Notes under the pieces: generated by a model | Seen by the model: only the letters and a program-made list of their open reading frames with translations | Told to the model about the DNA's origin: nothing | Database searches by the model: none | Shown: positions 27,808-40,933 of the stretch, in pieces | Layout of the letters: each line of letters opens with the position of its first letter | Numbering within the stretch: position 1 is the stretch's first letter | Program-made: the position numbers and the translations under genes | Source: Anastatus disparis | Lineage: Eukaryota; Arthropoda; Insecta; Hymenoptera; Eupelmidae | Reading direction: 5' to 3' | Length of the DNA: 64,000 nt | NCBI GenBank assembly: GCA_017163975.1 | Contig: JAFFSR010000239.1 | Location: forward strand, 3,224,001 to 3,288,000

Positions 27808-29620
27808 GCTCACCGGCCTGAGCATTGATATTATTCAAGCACTTGGTATAGTGTCCACGTGAAAACGTAATATCATTCCCTACACACACATATACACACA
27901 CGCCTCCCACCCCTTTCTTTTCAGCTTTTTCGATCAATTCTTTTTCTCCTTTCCTATACTCTTTTCCATTCTTTTCTCTGTATCAGTATCTCTTTTATAT
28001 TTTCTTTCTCGCGTATCATCCTCTATCTTTTTTTTTCTTCTTCTTTTTTATTTAAGCTTGTGTATATCTACTCAAATCTTTTCTGCTTATCGTAATCTCT
28101 TATTTTATGCTTTCTTTCTCGCTTATCTCCATTTCGTTTCTCTTTATTCTTCTTCGTTCCTTTTTTTTTCTTTTGCATTTTATTGGAGCTTTATACCCCT
28201 TTTTCTTTGACACTTTGATCTCTACAACAATAAAAAGGATATTTTCGACTAGATTAAATGAAGAAAAAAAAAGTTTAACTGTCGCAAGTGTTGTCAAAGA
28301 AAGAAAAAATATATATAAACTTACGTATCTTTACTTTTGGTTAACCTTATAACGTTTCCTTTCATATTCAATATTCTTAGCTTGAAAAATCAAGGGATGA
28401 ATAAAAATCCTACGGTTGACCACATTCAGTTAAAGTTCCCTCATCTTCTTCTTTCTTTCTTTCAATCTTTTTTTTTTCTTCTTTTCCTTTTTACCCAAAG
28501 AAGGTTTTGGTCCATTCTATTTCTCTATCTCTGCTTAGCCAAGTGAAATCCAGTAGATATGAATAGCTTTAAGAATTGTCAGATATTGTCCTGTCTCCCG
28601 ACGAAGCTTTCTTTTTTTTTCTTCTTTCTTTCTTTTTTTTCTCTTCCTCTTTTGAAGCTACCAGGCTGATACTATATATTGTCATGGCGAGAAATATAGC
28701 TTGCTCGAGAGAAAAAGAGCGCGAGAGTAAGAGAAAAAGTGAAAAAAGGGATGTTTATTAGATTTACAAGACGTGACAGCAATGCGTGGAGAAAACTTGT
28801 ATACGTGTCGTTCAAAAACTTTTTGGATGACATATAGAAAAACGTCTCTACGTTTAAGTGCTCTGAAGACATCTTTTGTTTTTGTTCAAATGAATTTTCG
28901 CGATACTTTACCAAAGATACGTTTATACATATATATATACTCACAAACATATTTTTCCTTTTATTCCTTTCATTATAACGCAATGCTCATGGAATATGAC
29001 ATATGTCTGATGCTATATTAAACCAGAGGCATAGCTTTATTTTTTTTTTGCTCTCGCTGCAATGAAAAATAGAGAAGTTTAAAAAATTGCACAGATATGT
29101 TTTTATATTTGTTGAATAATTAAACTGTTTCTGTAACTAAATTATTTCTTTTTTTTTAATTTTTTTTTTTTTTAAATTAAAAATAAAATTAATGGAGACA
29201 AACAGACATAACTTTTCAGAGTCGGAGGTTATAAACTGTATATTTTCGCTAAACAAATGTACTTGGCAGCTGATGTGTATGCAAATGTGTATGTTTTACA
29301 TATAATTTAAAACCCCACGCAACAACTCGCCTTGTAATATTTAACAAACGTACTAAACAGATGAATAATTAAATAACCTTAAAATAACCAAAGTGTTAAT
29401 GTTGCAATGATAATTTTGTTGATTCTTTTTTTCTCTACATTTTATTAATGGCTAATTGAGAATTTAATTTGAATAATAAAGGGTCCATTATGCTAAATAT
29501 GAAATTATTTATAATTTTTAGTTACGAAGGATCTATTATTTTGAGTACAAAATTATTTAAAATTTTAAAATTGTATATGAAATTTATTTTAAAAATGAAA
29601 AAATTTTTGAAATCTTTCAG

Positions 29621-29724
29621 TTGGGCGTTCTTCTAGTTGTGAGACTAGCTTTATTACACGGTGCACTACCGAAATTCTCGCCGCAGGATAATCCCGCTGC
29701 CTTTCATCCTTGCTTTCACGTGAG
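29621..29724 (+). CDS. Tmtc1: Tmtc1-like exon D (PKFSPQDNPA motif)
   Basis: The exon is 104 bases long with a CTTTCAG acceptor and a GTGAG|GTAAGC donor. It starts in phase 0, gives 34 codons and leaves AG, which joins G at 50654 to make arginine. The peptide has a hydrophobic helix (LGVLLVVRLALLHG) followed by PKFSPQDNPAAF. The 'P.F...DNPA' signature is characteristic of the TMTC domain formerly called DUF1736 and is one of the best conserved parts of the family. The following intron of about 20.9 kb is the largest in the window. Confidence 0.95.
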
Positions 29725-32700
29725 GTAAGCATAACTTAAATAATATATATATTTGTGATTTTTTTTAATTATTTAGGAAACGATTTGATATATGAAACAT
29801 TTAACAATGTAAAAATTTTAATTAAAAAAAGAAAAAAAAAGAAATAAGAAAATTTGTAAAGTGCTCTTATTTAAAGCTCAAGTGAGTATTTTAAGTTTGA
29901 GAATGAGTTCGTTCTACTTTGACTAGGGGGACTGCTGGTATCACCAACTACTTTTCTTTTCTTTTATTTTTTAGTTCAGTAAGCTTCAATTCTTTGCAAA
30001 GTATCGTCGTCCCCTGATGTTCTTCTTCTTTTTTTTTATGATTATTTTCTTTTACTGAGTGCCGGGAAATTTTTCTGCTGAGGTAAATCCAAGAAAAGAA
30101 GAAAAAGAGACGCGTCTTTCGCGAAGCAGAAAGCGTATACGGTTGTCCAAACTCTTTGCCCTTTTTCGCGTTACAGCCACGTCTACTTTTCTCTCCTCTT
30201 CTTTTTTTTTCCTTTCCTTTCTTTTTTTTTCTAGCAAAGTCCAGCGCTTACTCTAACGCTTTTTAACTTACGTCGCACAATTTCTGTCGATACAACCTTT
30301 CTCGAGGTAGTATCTTTCAAGACTTATGCCCCTCAATCGGAAAACATGAGGTTTTCTGAGTTTCGAATTCGTTGGAGAAAAAGAAAAGTACCTACCTCTG
30401 TATATATATGTATATACTTTGTTTTATTTTTTTTATTACTATCTTTTTTTTTAGCTTTAAAAGGAAACGATTCAGCAATCGGTATAACCTTGTACGACAG
30501 ACTCCTCTTTCTTCGCTCTTTCCCGCGCGCTGTATTCAAGTGTACTAAAGTGTATTATACATATTAATGCGAAGGAAGCATCACAGAGTGGTCGAATGTA
30601 TATACGTACCAAGCTTTTACGAATAAAAAAGGTAGGAGACAGAGCCTTCGATTTGCATTCGATTTGCTACGGATACGTTTCCTTTATGTATATATATATA
30701 TATATTTTTTTTGTCCTCTTTCTTATTTTATTATTCGTAAGCAGTTTGGAAATTGTAGGTATACGTATACTTTAAAATCTCGCACTTTGGGAAAAATCCA
30801 TGAGAGACGCTCTTACATTTATACATACAAATGTCTCGGCATGTTACCTGTCGTTCATTGCATCTGCTGGCACTATTTATTGTTGTACGGGAGAAAAAGA
30901 TATACATATCAAATTTTTTTTTTTTTCTAGAAGGAAAAAATACAAAAGGGAAATGCTTATATTTGCAAAAAGAAAACTAAAATAATAAAATATAATATAA
31001 GCGAGCCGACTGGCAACAGCTGACGGGGCTAAAATATTTTTATTTTCAATATGTTTCAGCTTTATTATAATGCATATGTTATTCGTATAATCAAACAATA
31101 ATGGATGGTGTTTTTACGTCAATCATAAACATTTTGATGAATTCGATCTAGGCGAGTAGCTTGAATTACATGGCGCTACGATGAAATGTTAACATTAATC
31201 AGCTTTTCAAATAATGTATTAGCTGACAATAATAATAGATATTATAATAGATATTTTGTAAATTTGTAATATAAAGGCCTTTTGATTAACGCGTTTCGTT
31301 TATTTACAGTGTTTAATATAGTTCTAATATTAATTAGTTTTCAACTCAATTGTATAATTCTATATGTTTTGAATTATTACATTCGAATTAACACCAAAGG
31401 AATTAGTTTCATTATATTAATGCCGCGTGGATGTTACAGCGATGAAAAAAGCGTGTTTGAACAATAGAAAAATAAACAACGTATTTTTAAGTTGAATTAA
31501 ATCCACAAAACGATCAAAGTGATATTTAATGTTTTCAATATAAAATTTTTATCCGCCATGTAAAACCTGTAAATATTCTGATTTTATTCCGTGTATCTTT
31601 TTTTTTGCTCGTGTATTGAAACATATATAAGCTGACGTATGAAATTTGTTCGGTGTATAAGTATTTGATTACGTTATTTTTTTTTATCGGATTTTGTTGT
31701 TGTTTGTAATACACAATTTTTTGTATGCTTAAGGATTTGTCATACGTACACGCAATCCAAATATTATCTGATTCAATGTTTTTGCCATTTTATTTTTCCT
31801 CGTGTTATGTAACTATTCTTAAATACCTTAAATTTAAAATGTATGAAACTTTGATTCAATTATAGTATTTCTCTTTTTATTTCGAGCAAAATTGATCCTA
31901 TAAAAGCTATGGTATAAGAAGTTTAAAAAATAGTAATTTTTCTTCTATCGCGTATTACGATTGTACAAAGAGGTTGAATAAAAGTGTAAAAAAAAGGAAA
32001 TAAAGCTTAAAACTTTTTACCAAAGGAATAAAAAGCCACGAAATGCTTTGTTAAAAATCCGCAGCAAAGTTATCATAAAAATGTATTTTGTTTAAGAAAG
32101 CAATATGTAGTATGATTGTGCATTTATCGAGGGAGCTTGCCTCTGGTATACGGTTGAAAAAAGATGCTGATATATTTTTAGACAGCCGTGTGGGGGGAGG
32201 AGGGAGTCTTTTGCTATTTGCCAGATTTTCTTTTTCTCCGCGGTGGTTTTATATATGAAGTCTGACCCGGAATACTTTATGAGGAATGCATAATTTTTCC
32301 CATCTTGAAAGTGAGGCCGTTTTGCTGTGCTAAGAGATGCTTACATAATATATGTGCACGTATAATATATACTATGCTGAATCCCTGAAATACACCCACG
32401 CATATACACATATGTATACATACATAATATGTGAATGCGTTATACGCTGATCTGTAGCATGTATGAAGGAAGGAAAAGTAGGGAAAGGGCGAAATATATG
32501 AAAATAGAAGAGGGAAAGGTATAAGTCATGCGCGTATGCGAAAAAAAAGAGAGTGAACCCATCGAAACTCTTTGGTTTGGTTTCTTTTTTTCCCATACAT
32601 TGGGTTTTTACCAAAGTGCAGCCTGATACCGAAATCGCAATCGTTCTCGACGCACATAACTTTTTTTCACGCTTCTCTGCATCGCTATTTTCATTTTGAC

Positions 32701-34292
32701 TCATCTCTTTGGTGTTTCAATTTTTTCTTCTTTTTTTTTTTAATGAATTTAATATCCGATCTTCGGTCTCTCGGAAAAAAGGGTATATATGTTACTGCAA
32801 AATTTCAAATTAGAATGAAATCTGCCGATCTTTATTGCTTTTAAAGATTTGGCTCATATTGGAATTTTTTTTTTTTTTTGTAAAACAATTGGAATATTTT
32901 TTTAATTCTCAATTTTAGCAGTTTACCTTTTTATCCGGATTTTTTTTTCTATTAAATTTTAGCGATATTCAATATCTATACGTTTTTACTATTAAAAAAG
33001 TATGACGAAATACATCTGAAGTGGAAAATGTGATCGGCTCATCCTATACGCAAGGGCGATTATTAACTATCGATTTATATTTTTATTTTGGTTTGAATTT
33101 AAAAAAGTTTAGCTTATAATTAGCTTAAAAAATTTTTATTTTACTTAATCGCAGCTATTTTTCTATAAACAAAATTTACTTTTAAAAAACTATTTTTATC
33201 TGGATTATTTATAAACGATGATACGCATGAAAAAAAAAATACATAGAGGTACCGATACAGTAATGATTTTCCAAACAATTTCCAAGTTTGTAAAAGACCC
33301 TAAAGGTCGTGGTCATAAAAAAATCCGGTACAAATCGAAAATAAGAAGAAACAAGCATTTTATAAGCTATTCTTCCGTTGAGCGCCAATGCATTGCAACT
33401 AAACTAAAATGAAAAAAAGAAAATAAGTACGTTTGGTGGTCGAGTAGAGCCAGTAGTATAGAAGTAGCAGTTGTAGGGATATCAAATAGTGGTAACGACC
33501 TTAACTCGTGGTTTGCTATGTACTTTTCTGTTATTTTTCTCTCTTTCCTTCTTTTACATTACCGAAAGAAGACCAAAACGTGAAAGGAGAGAAGGGTAGC
33601 TTTGAGTCGGCTTTTCGCTCTGAGTCGTACAACGAGGAGAAAATAGGTTTTTACTACTGGGCCGTCAGCGTAGTAATAAGAATAGAACGGTATAGTTCGA
33701 TTCCTTACGTACCACTACGAGCTTTGAAAAAAGGGTAGGGTTTTAGAAAAAGGAAAAGAGAGAAAGAGAGGGTGAGATGAAAAAAAAGGAGAATAAAGGA
33801 AAAGGCTTATCGTGACGAGGACACGAAGAAAACCGATCGTATAAGCCGCAAAAACCACGTAGCAACGCTTTCTTGGTAGCGCACCAATAGTACGGTTCAC
33901 CATTGCCCGTAAAACCAGGCTTGGTAAAAGGTTTCTGCTTCTCTAGTCTAGCTGCTGCTACTGCTGCTAAGCTAAAGAGCGAGAAAGAGAAAGTAAGAGA
34001 GGAAAAAAGGAAAGAAAGATCTCACTGTTGCTGTTTTATTGGTTGGCTTTACATTTCAAGGTATTTCGAATTTTCTACTTCTTCGCAACCTCCAGGGAGA
34101 TGCTTGAAGCTCAGCATTTTTTTTCTCTTTTTTTTTTACATAGCGTTTCATTTTACTACCTGCAACTCTTCTTTCCTTTCTCTCTCTCTTACTTTATTTT
34201 TTCCTTCAGTTTTCCTTTTTTTTTTGTTTTGTTATGCACTCGCTGCAAACGCACCACACGCGACTATACACCGAAGTAATAAAAAGCAAACG

Positions 34293-34312
34293 TTCTCTCT
34301 CTCTCTCTCTCT
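34293..34312. repeat. (CT)n microsatellite
   Basis: About ten TC/CT units in intron 4. Confidence 0.9.
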
Positions 34313-35036
34313 TTTTCTCTAAATGCTGCTGCATGTAAAATTATTGCAATAAAACTGTTTCGTCTTTTTATATACGGCCTCCTAACGTATAACATTCGAT
34401 GCTTGTATACTTAAATATATATGTGTGCGGCATGTGTGTATATGTGCCGTAGAACCGTAAAATTCAAAATTATTACAATGGAAGCTGAGCGTGTTGCTAG
34501 CTCACAATCCTTCGTATAAAGTATCACGTTTGAAATAGAATACAGCTAACTTGCAGTATATAATATTATATGACACGTACACGATCTTTCGTTCTCTCTC
34601 TCTTTAACTTACGCTATTTTCTTCTTTGATTTATTATATAGGGTAGCAAATTCGACGAAAAGCTCACTCACTCACTCATTCCCTCTCTCTCTTCTTCGAA
34701 ATTATTCAATTTAAAGCATGAACAGGAGAAAGATATTTCATTAACTTTATATTGGATTAGAAAATTCCGTATAACGTGCGTACATAAGAACGAGTTCAAA
34801 AAGAAAGATAGAAAATAATGAGGGTATTATGATATTCCCGTCGGCCAAAGAAGACAAGCGAGTGAAAAAGAGATACATAAAGCAGCTTCTCTTTACAAGC
34901 TAAAAAAGGGGGAGAATGCTCGTACTCTCTCTCCCTCTTTTGCTCCGGTAAAAGCAATATGGCTAGAGGCGCTTGTGGCAACACTTGAATGCACTTAATG
35001 CACTTTAATAAAACGTCTTTGAGTTGAGGTAGTAGA

Positions 35037-35040
<4 letters not shown>

Positions 35041-35067
<27 letters not shown>
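35041..35067. repeat. (GA)n microsatellite
   Basis: Thirteen GA units in intron 4. Confidence 0.95.
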
Positions 35068-35070
<3 letters not shown>

Positions 35071-38000
35071 CCAAGGCTTGAAAGCTTCACTATGAGAGAG
35101 AAGGAGGAAGAGGTCGGACAATGCGAGGAATCTACGATGAAGGAAGAAAAGGGATGGAGGGTTATATACCCTTTAGCTTCTCTCCTTCTCTCGTATTCCC
35201 CCTCTCTCTCTTTAAACTCGCCTCACCATTATCTCTTTACGCTTTACAGTTTACGCGCTCGTATAACTCGTATATATCCATCCACGCGCTTACTATCCAC
35301 CCACCTACCTACCTACCTTCTCCTCCTCATCCTTCCTCCTTCCCAAAACTGTGCTCATGGCGTTTACAACGATTCGCTTGGGCTGTTTGCAGCAACTATA
35401 TAGGCCCGACTCGACCGCTCGCGCGCATTAATTTCCCCGCTATCAGGCTTGAACGAGGAATACACACAAGTACTGTTTCTCTCTCTTACTCTATATACTT
35501 GCTTCTCTCCTGCCGAGAAGGTAATTCCTGTATATGGAGCTATAAATATATAATATCAGACGAAACGCGCCTCCCTTCCTACATATTATATGTAAAAGAA
35601 TTCTCTTCGGTAGAGAAAAGCCAAGGATTTTTATTTAACTGAGTCTAATTTTTTTTTCTTTTTCTTATTCTTATTTCTTCTTTTTTTCTTCACTTTTATT
35701 ATCTTACACCACGCATATAAGCATCGATGTTGCCGCAGCTGCAACGACGCTGGTGTGGGTAATGCACAGACTTTTCTTGTTTTCTGGATTTTTTTTTCTT
35801 CTTTCTTTCTTCTTTTTTTTTATGGGTATGCGCTCATATAACCACGAGGATACACGCACTTCGAACGTTCAATATTTTATCGTTAAAAAGTTGTCAAACA
35901 GCCTTGGTTGCTTCTTATATACTTTATACCTGTGTGTGTATATATGTATATATACGATTTTTCTCCTATTTCTCCTCTCTTTACAACTAAGCTTAATCTT
36001 TCCGTGATTCTTCTTCAGCGAACTTTACTACGAGTTAAGGCGAAAGATGAGGCTTTTGAAGAAGAAGAAGAGAGAGAGAGAGAGTGAGAAAGAGAGAAAA
36101 GAAGCTCGTTCAATACCCGCGATGATGACTTTTTCCAACTTCTGTGGGCTATTTAGGCTCTGCTCGTATATACGGGGGACAATATTTGCAAAATGAAGAA
36201 GTACGGCTCTCTGCTATATAAGCGCGTATATAAGAACCCGAGGGTGAGAGAAAGAGAGAAGAAAGAAGAAGAAGAAGAAAAAAAAAACTATTATGAGTTT
36301 TATGCACTTTTAATAAAACTAAATATCCTACTTATCCTGAAATTTACGAAACTGCTTTTAAGATTAAGAGGAAACTTTAAGATTGCTCTTACTTACTTTT
36401 TTAATGCAATATAAACTTATAAATAGCATTGTATATTTAAATATTACTAATTTTATAGAAATTCAACGTTAAATATTTATTTTACAGCTCTATACATACA
36501 ACCAAGAAGAAATGAAGATAAAAATTATTTTATTGATCAAAGTTTTAATTGAAACGTAAATATAACAAACTTTATCTCAAGGTAAAATCATGTCTAATAA
36601 ATAACGAGTTTCATTTGACCGTTTTAATTTTTAAACAAGAAAAAAAAGAAGAATACACTCTAAGAATCATCACAGAGTAACAAAATAGCTAAAGCCACAA
36701 AAGAAGAGAGTTTTGTAATTGATCGTTTCCCACTTGGGAAGCTTCTTCGTGATTTGCGGATTGCTAGAGTAAAAAAAAGAGAAAGTCCCAGTTGGAAAGG
36801 TTGTTACCGTGTCTATGTGTACGTGCATGTTGCTATACTACCAAGGGATGAGATTGAGATTTGCGCTGTGTTGTGTGTGCTTAACCTTAAAGTCCAGTCT
36901 AGCTGCAACCTCTGTAACCTCCTCCTACTTCTCTTCTTCCCTTTTCTTCTGTATTTTACGAGCATCACACAGAAAGCACATTGCGTGTGTCTACGCGTAT
37001 ACGTACACACGCATTTTCAATCCTTTAACTTAAGCTCTCTCCCTTCTCTTTTCTCTCTTAGATGAGGCACGTTGCAGACTTTAGCGAGATACGTGAGGTA
37101 TATAACTCTATACCAGCTTCTATTTCTTAAAGCTGTATGAAGAGTTTTGAGCCGAGCGTAATGGCTTTAATGGAAATCGTTGAATCACTTCAATTTATTC
37201 TCTATTTTGTTCTTTTTTATACAAGCATATGATTTTGTAGATTGATTTAATGTCACTGAGTTAAGTGTATGTTTGTTACACACTTTTTTATGGCACGGTT
37301 TATTGTATACAAGCAAAGCTTCTTTTTACACTTTTCTTTTCTTTATGAATCTACTACTTATACAGGTTTTAGTCCCTTTTTTTTCATTCATTCTTTTATT
37401 TCCTTTGCGTTGCTAAGCTACTGCGTTACATCCTAGTCTTATTTTTAACATTTTTTTTATACGTATTGTATGTATGCTAGTTTTCTTCCTTTTTTTTTAT
37501 TTTTACTTTCCTCATTTTTCTTCGCTTCCAAAGTCTTTGTATGCTTCTCGAGAGTACTTCACATTCTTAGCAATCCAGGGCTTCTAGTTTATCTTGATTT
37601 AACGTAAACTTTAAAAAAAAGGGAAGAAGAAACGCAAAGAAACAAGTTGTTGAATATAAGATGATTTTAAAAGTTTTTTTTTATCTTATATTTAAATTCT
37701 TATTATTATATGTAAATTAAATATTTTGTCTGAAGGATATGATCGAAGATGTAAGGTTCGACGGGTAAATATTAATATTTTTTAATTTTTTAAAGCTTGA
37801 AATGAAAATACTTAAAATGACATTTTTCACTTTTAAGAGAATCTAGGTTAAATGGATTATAATTTATGAATATGAGCTTTTTTTTCCTGAACTTCACAAA
37901 GTTATAATCTTTTCGCCAATAAGTCAATACAATTTTATTTTTAAATAAAACTCGTTAAATCAACGCAAACAAAAAATTAACAATGAGGAAACTTTCTTTA

Positions 38001-39958
38001 TCGATTCCATTAACATTACACGATGTTTTATATCATGTACAGTAATACTCGTAACCTTCAAATCGGAAAACATTTTTCCCTCCCCAAATTCTCCAAAGCT
38101 TTAAAAAAAAAAATGGGGAGAGAAAAAAACGCTACATCTTTTATCGTGCATATTTTACGTCTTTATTTCCCTGAAGCTTTTCGTTCACTTTTCAACGTAT
38201 ATACATATACGTACATGCGCACACAACATTTCGTTTGCGCTCAAATCCCTCTTGCCCCGACAAATATTGACAAAATGTATGTTTTATTTGCTGACGTTTT
38301 AGCGGCTTTTGAAATATTTAATCTTCGAGTCCCTTCTAGGCACTATGTATGTATGTATAGTTTATCCTTGTTACTCATAATCTAACATTCTAGATCATGA
38401 ATAAAAAAAATTGAACTTTTTAACACATTTAATAAGCAGAACAGTGATTTTGAAGAACGTCATTTCACTAACTATACTTTTTAAGCTTATTAAGACGCGA
38501 AAGTGAAGGAAAAAATTATAAATTAGAAGACAAGATGGAAAAGTCTAGAAAAGAGACAAATACGAAAAAGAAAAAAGATAGAGATATAGGAAGAATGAGC
38601 TTGCTAGCGAGTTGGCAACGAAGAAAAGGATAATTAGAAGAAAAAAAGAAGATGAGAGTAGCAGTAAAATAAAAAATAAAAAAAAGAAGAGAGAAAAAGA
38701 AGTAGCATGGCACTTGTGTCAACCGCGAGTCTCTCGCACACCGCGTGTCTTTGTGCCCGGTTTTATATATATATACAGTCGTCCCGTCGTCGGCTCTCAT
38801 CTTCATCTCTCTTTCTCTCTTTCTTTTCTAGCCTTGGAGACTGGGTTAAGACACCCGAGGCATTCTTTTCTTTTTCTTTCTTTTTTTTCTACTTTCTTTC
38901 TCTCTTTTCTCTTATAGAGCAGCTCGTCTTTCTTCTCTTCTTTTGCTTCTTCTTCTTCTTCTTCCCTTGAGTTTTGAGCTTCGCAGATGTATAAAGTCTC
39001 GGGCTATACCCATTTCTATTTCCTTTTATTCTTTCTTTCTCTCATTCTCTATTTTTTTTCTCTTCGTGTTCACCGTATATAGTAGTTCGTTCATTCCGTG
39101 CCTCGGGCTTGTTCTTCTTACTTTTACTGTCATATCTTGAAGGGCCCGCTAATTGGATACTCATAACTTTTTTTTTATTTCGTCTGTGTATGTGTCTGTA
39201 TATATGCCATGCTTTCTGAGACATACACGCGCTTATTTCTTCCTTCTTCTTCTTTATCATCTTGTTCTTCTTTTATTTTTTTTTCTTTACTCATTCATTC
39301 TTTCTATACTTTACATGTATATATGCGTCTTTTGGCATTGTATAATATACATAACCGCTGGGCTTAACGTTTTCTTCTTTTTTTTTCTTAAAATTCTAAT
39401 TGCAGGAAAAAATCGATCGACTTGCATGGATTTCTTAGCGAGACGGCTGTTTACAGGGGATTTATAATAAATGGAAAACACACAAAGTTGAGAGGAAGGT
39501 GCCTTTTATAAACGATAAAAGCAAATGTAAACATTAACGTATTATATATATGCGGATAAAGTTATCGATTGTGGTGTACGCTAAAAAGCATATAAATAAG
39601 TTTTGGAAAAAGGAAAAAATCTTTTCTTGTTTAAGTTGATTTCGCCAATGGCAGAGTATAAGGTAAGGATAATACTTGAAATTACTTATTCTCCTTTCTC
39701 GTGTCTTGGCAGAGATTAAATTATCCATTTAAGCTTCTCCCTCTTATTGGTGGACATTTCAGTCAGCAGTTGGCTTGCGAATTTAGTGCCAAACGCGCAC
39801 AATTCTCTCTCTAAGGTACTTTACGTCTTCACTGCAAAGAACATTTCACTTTAGAAAAGAGAAAGAGAGAGAAAGGAAGACGAAGAGAGAGAAGGCAAAA
39901 GGAAGAGCCCTTAAAGATGCAGAGGTCGTTTAACGAGCACGTCTTTATACATCTGGGG

Positions 39959-40023
39959 GTAGAAGAAGAAGAAGAAGCGTCTCGGCGCCAGGCCACCAGC
40001 ACTACCACCACCACCACCACCAC
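39959..40023. repeat. Trinucleotide repeats (GAA)n and (ACC)n
   Basis: Six GAA units near 39959-39977 are followed by about seven ACC units at 40003-40023. They create short Glu- and Thr-rich chance ORFs. Confidence 0.9.
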
Positions 40024-40912
40024 TACACAGGATGCACTATACCATAAATCCTTTTGCAAGTTCAATGTGCTTACACTTGCATGCTATATACACACACTCT
40101 TGGAAAAGCTTAAAGCTTGAGAGAAAATTGCTAGAGAAACGTGTATATGCTTGGCCAATTGAAAAAGCCTCTTTCTCGAGCACCTTAATACACTCAAATT
40201 TATCTTGGAAGTAGCTAATTTTTCCTTTTTTTCTTCTTTTTTTACTTTTTTGCTTTTTTTTCTAAAGCTTCACGCACATAACGAGCTTAGTCTTTTCGAG
40301 ATAAAAAAAAAACTTGAGATAAAAAGAAAAATTCTAGATGTTCTTTAGAAAAAAAAAATGTTTTTTTTTTTCTTTCAAAGATACGGGAACGTTTTTTTTT
40401 AAAGAGGCTTAAGGACGGCAGATGATGAAGATAAAAATAAAGGAAGAAAAGTAGAAGAAGAAAACAAATAAAAGAAAATAACAAGCGCGAAATCTTTTTC
40501 ACATCATAGTTTTTATTCGAAAGTCGTAAAAACATTTTATTTTAGCGTGAGGTGCGTCAGTACAGTGGCATTTCTCTCTTTCTATCTCTCTTCTGCAAAG
40601 AAGAAAAAGAATAAAATAAAATAGCGCTGGATCGGTGCCACAGCTGCAAAATCCTCTTTAGAGTAACGGACACCCCTGTATTTCCAGGCAAAGCGAGAGC
40701 TTGCTGCCTACGCGCTTATTCACTCACCCACATATATACATATATGCATGCACGTATATAGAGAAAAGCCATGCGTATGTGCTTGAATTATATATCTATA
40801 GAATAGGCGTGCAAGCACATAGAAACTAAACAAGACACGATAGGCGTTCTAACATAGTCAATATATATATGTTCGTCGTGCATTTCCGTTACTACGGAGA
40901 CTGACATGAGAA

Positions 40913-40933
40913 AGAGAGAGAGAGAGAGAGAGA
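40913..40933. repeat. (GA)n microsatellite
   Basis: About ten GA units in intron 4. Confidence 0.95.

Larger units (their letters stand above)
21666..29620 (+). other. Tmtc1: Tmtc1 intron 3
   Basis: This intron is about 8 kb long and runs from GTAAGT to AATCTTTCAG. It contains a GA/CT-rich island (about 21780-23480) with several (GA)n tracts, a strongly AT-rich part (23640-24160) and a second GA/CT island (24400-25080). After these come the hairpin element at 26652-26781, the long ORF at 26943-27407, a pyrimidine-rich block (27880-28650), and poly-T-rich sequence near 29160. No confident gene is present besides the host exons. Confidence 0.8.

Noticed and set aside
33903..34322. 139-codon plus-strand ORF
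   Set aside because: Its start is not ATG, it overlaps another frame of equal quality, and it ends in a (CT)n-coded Ser-Leu run.
35121..35642. 173-codon plus-strand ORF, the longest plus-strand ORF in the window
   Set aside because: It is rich in Ser, Leu, Pro and Tyr from pyrimidine-rich DNA, has no domain or splice support, and a shifted overlapping ORF of similar quality exists. Chance is the better explanation.
38023..38385. 120-codon plus-strand ORF with mixed composition
   Set aside because: No homologous domain recognised and no splice sites. Flanking sequence is ordinary intron. Kept as chance.
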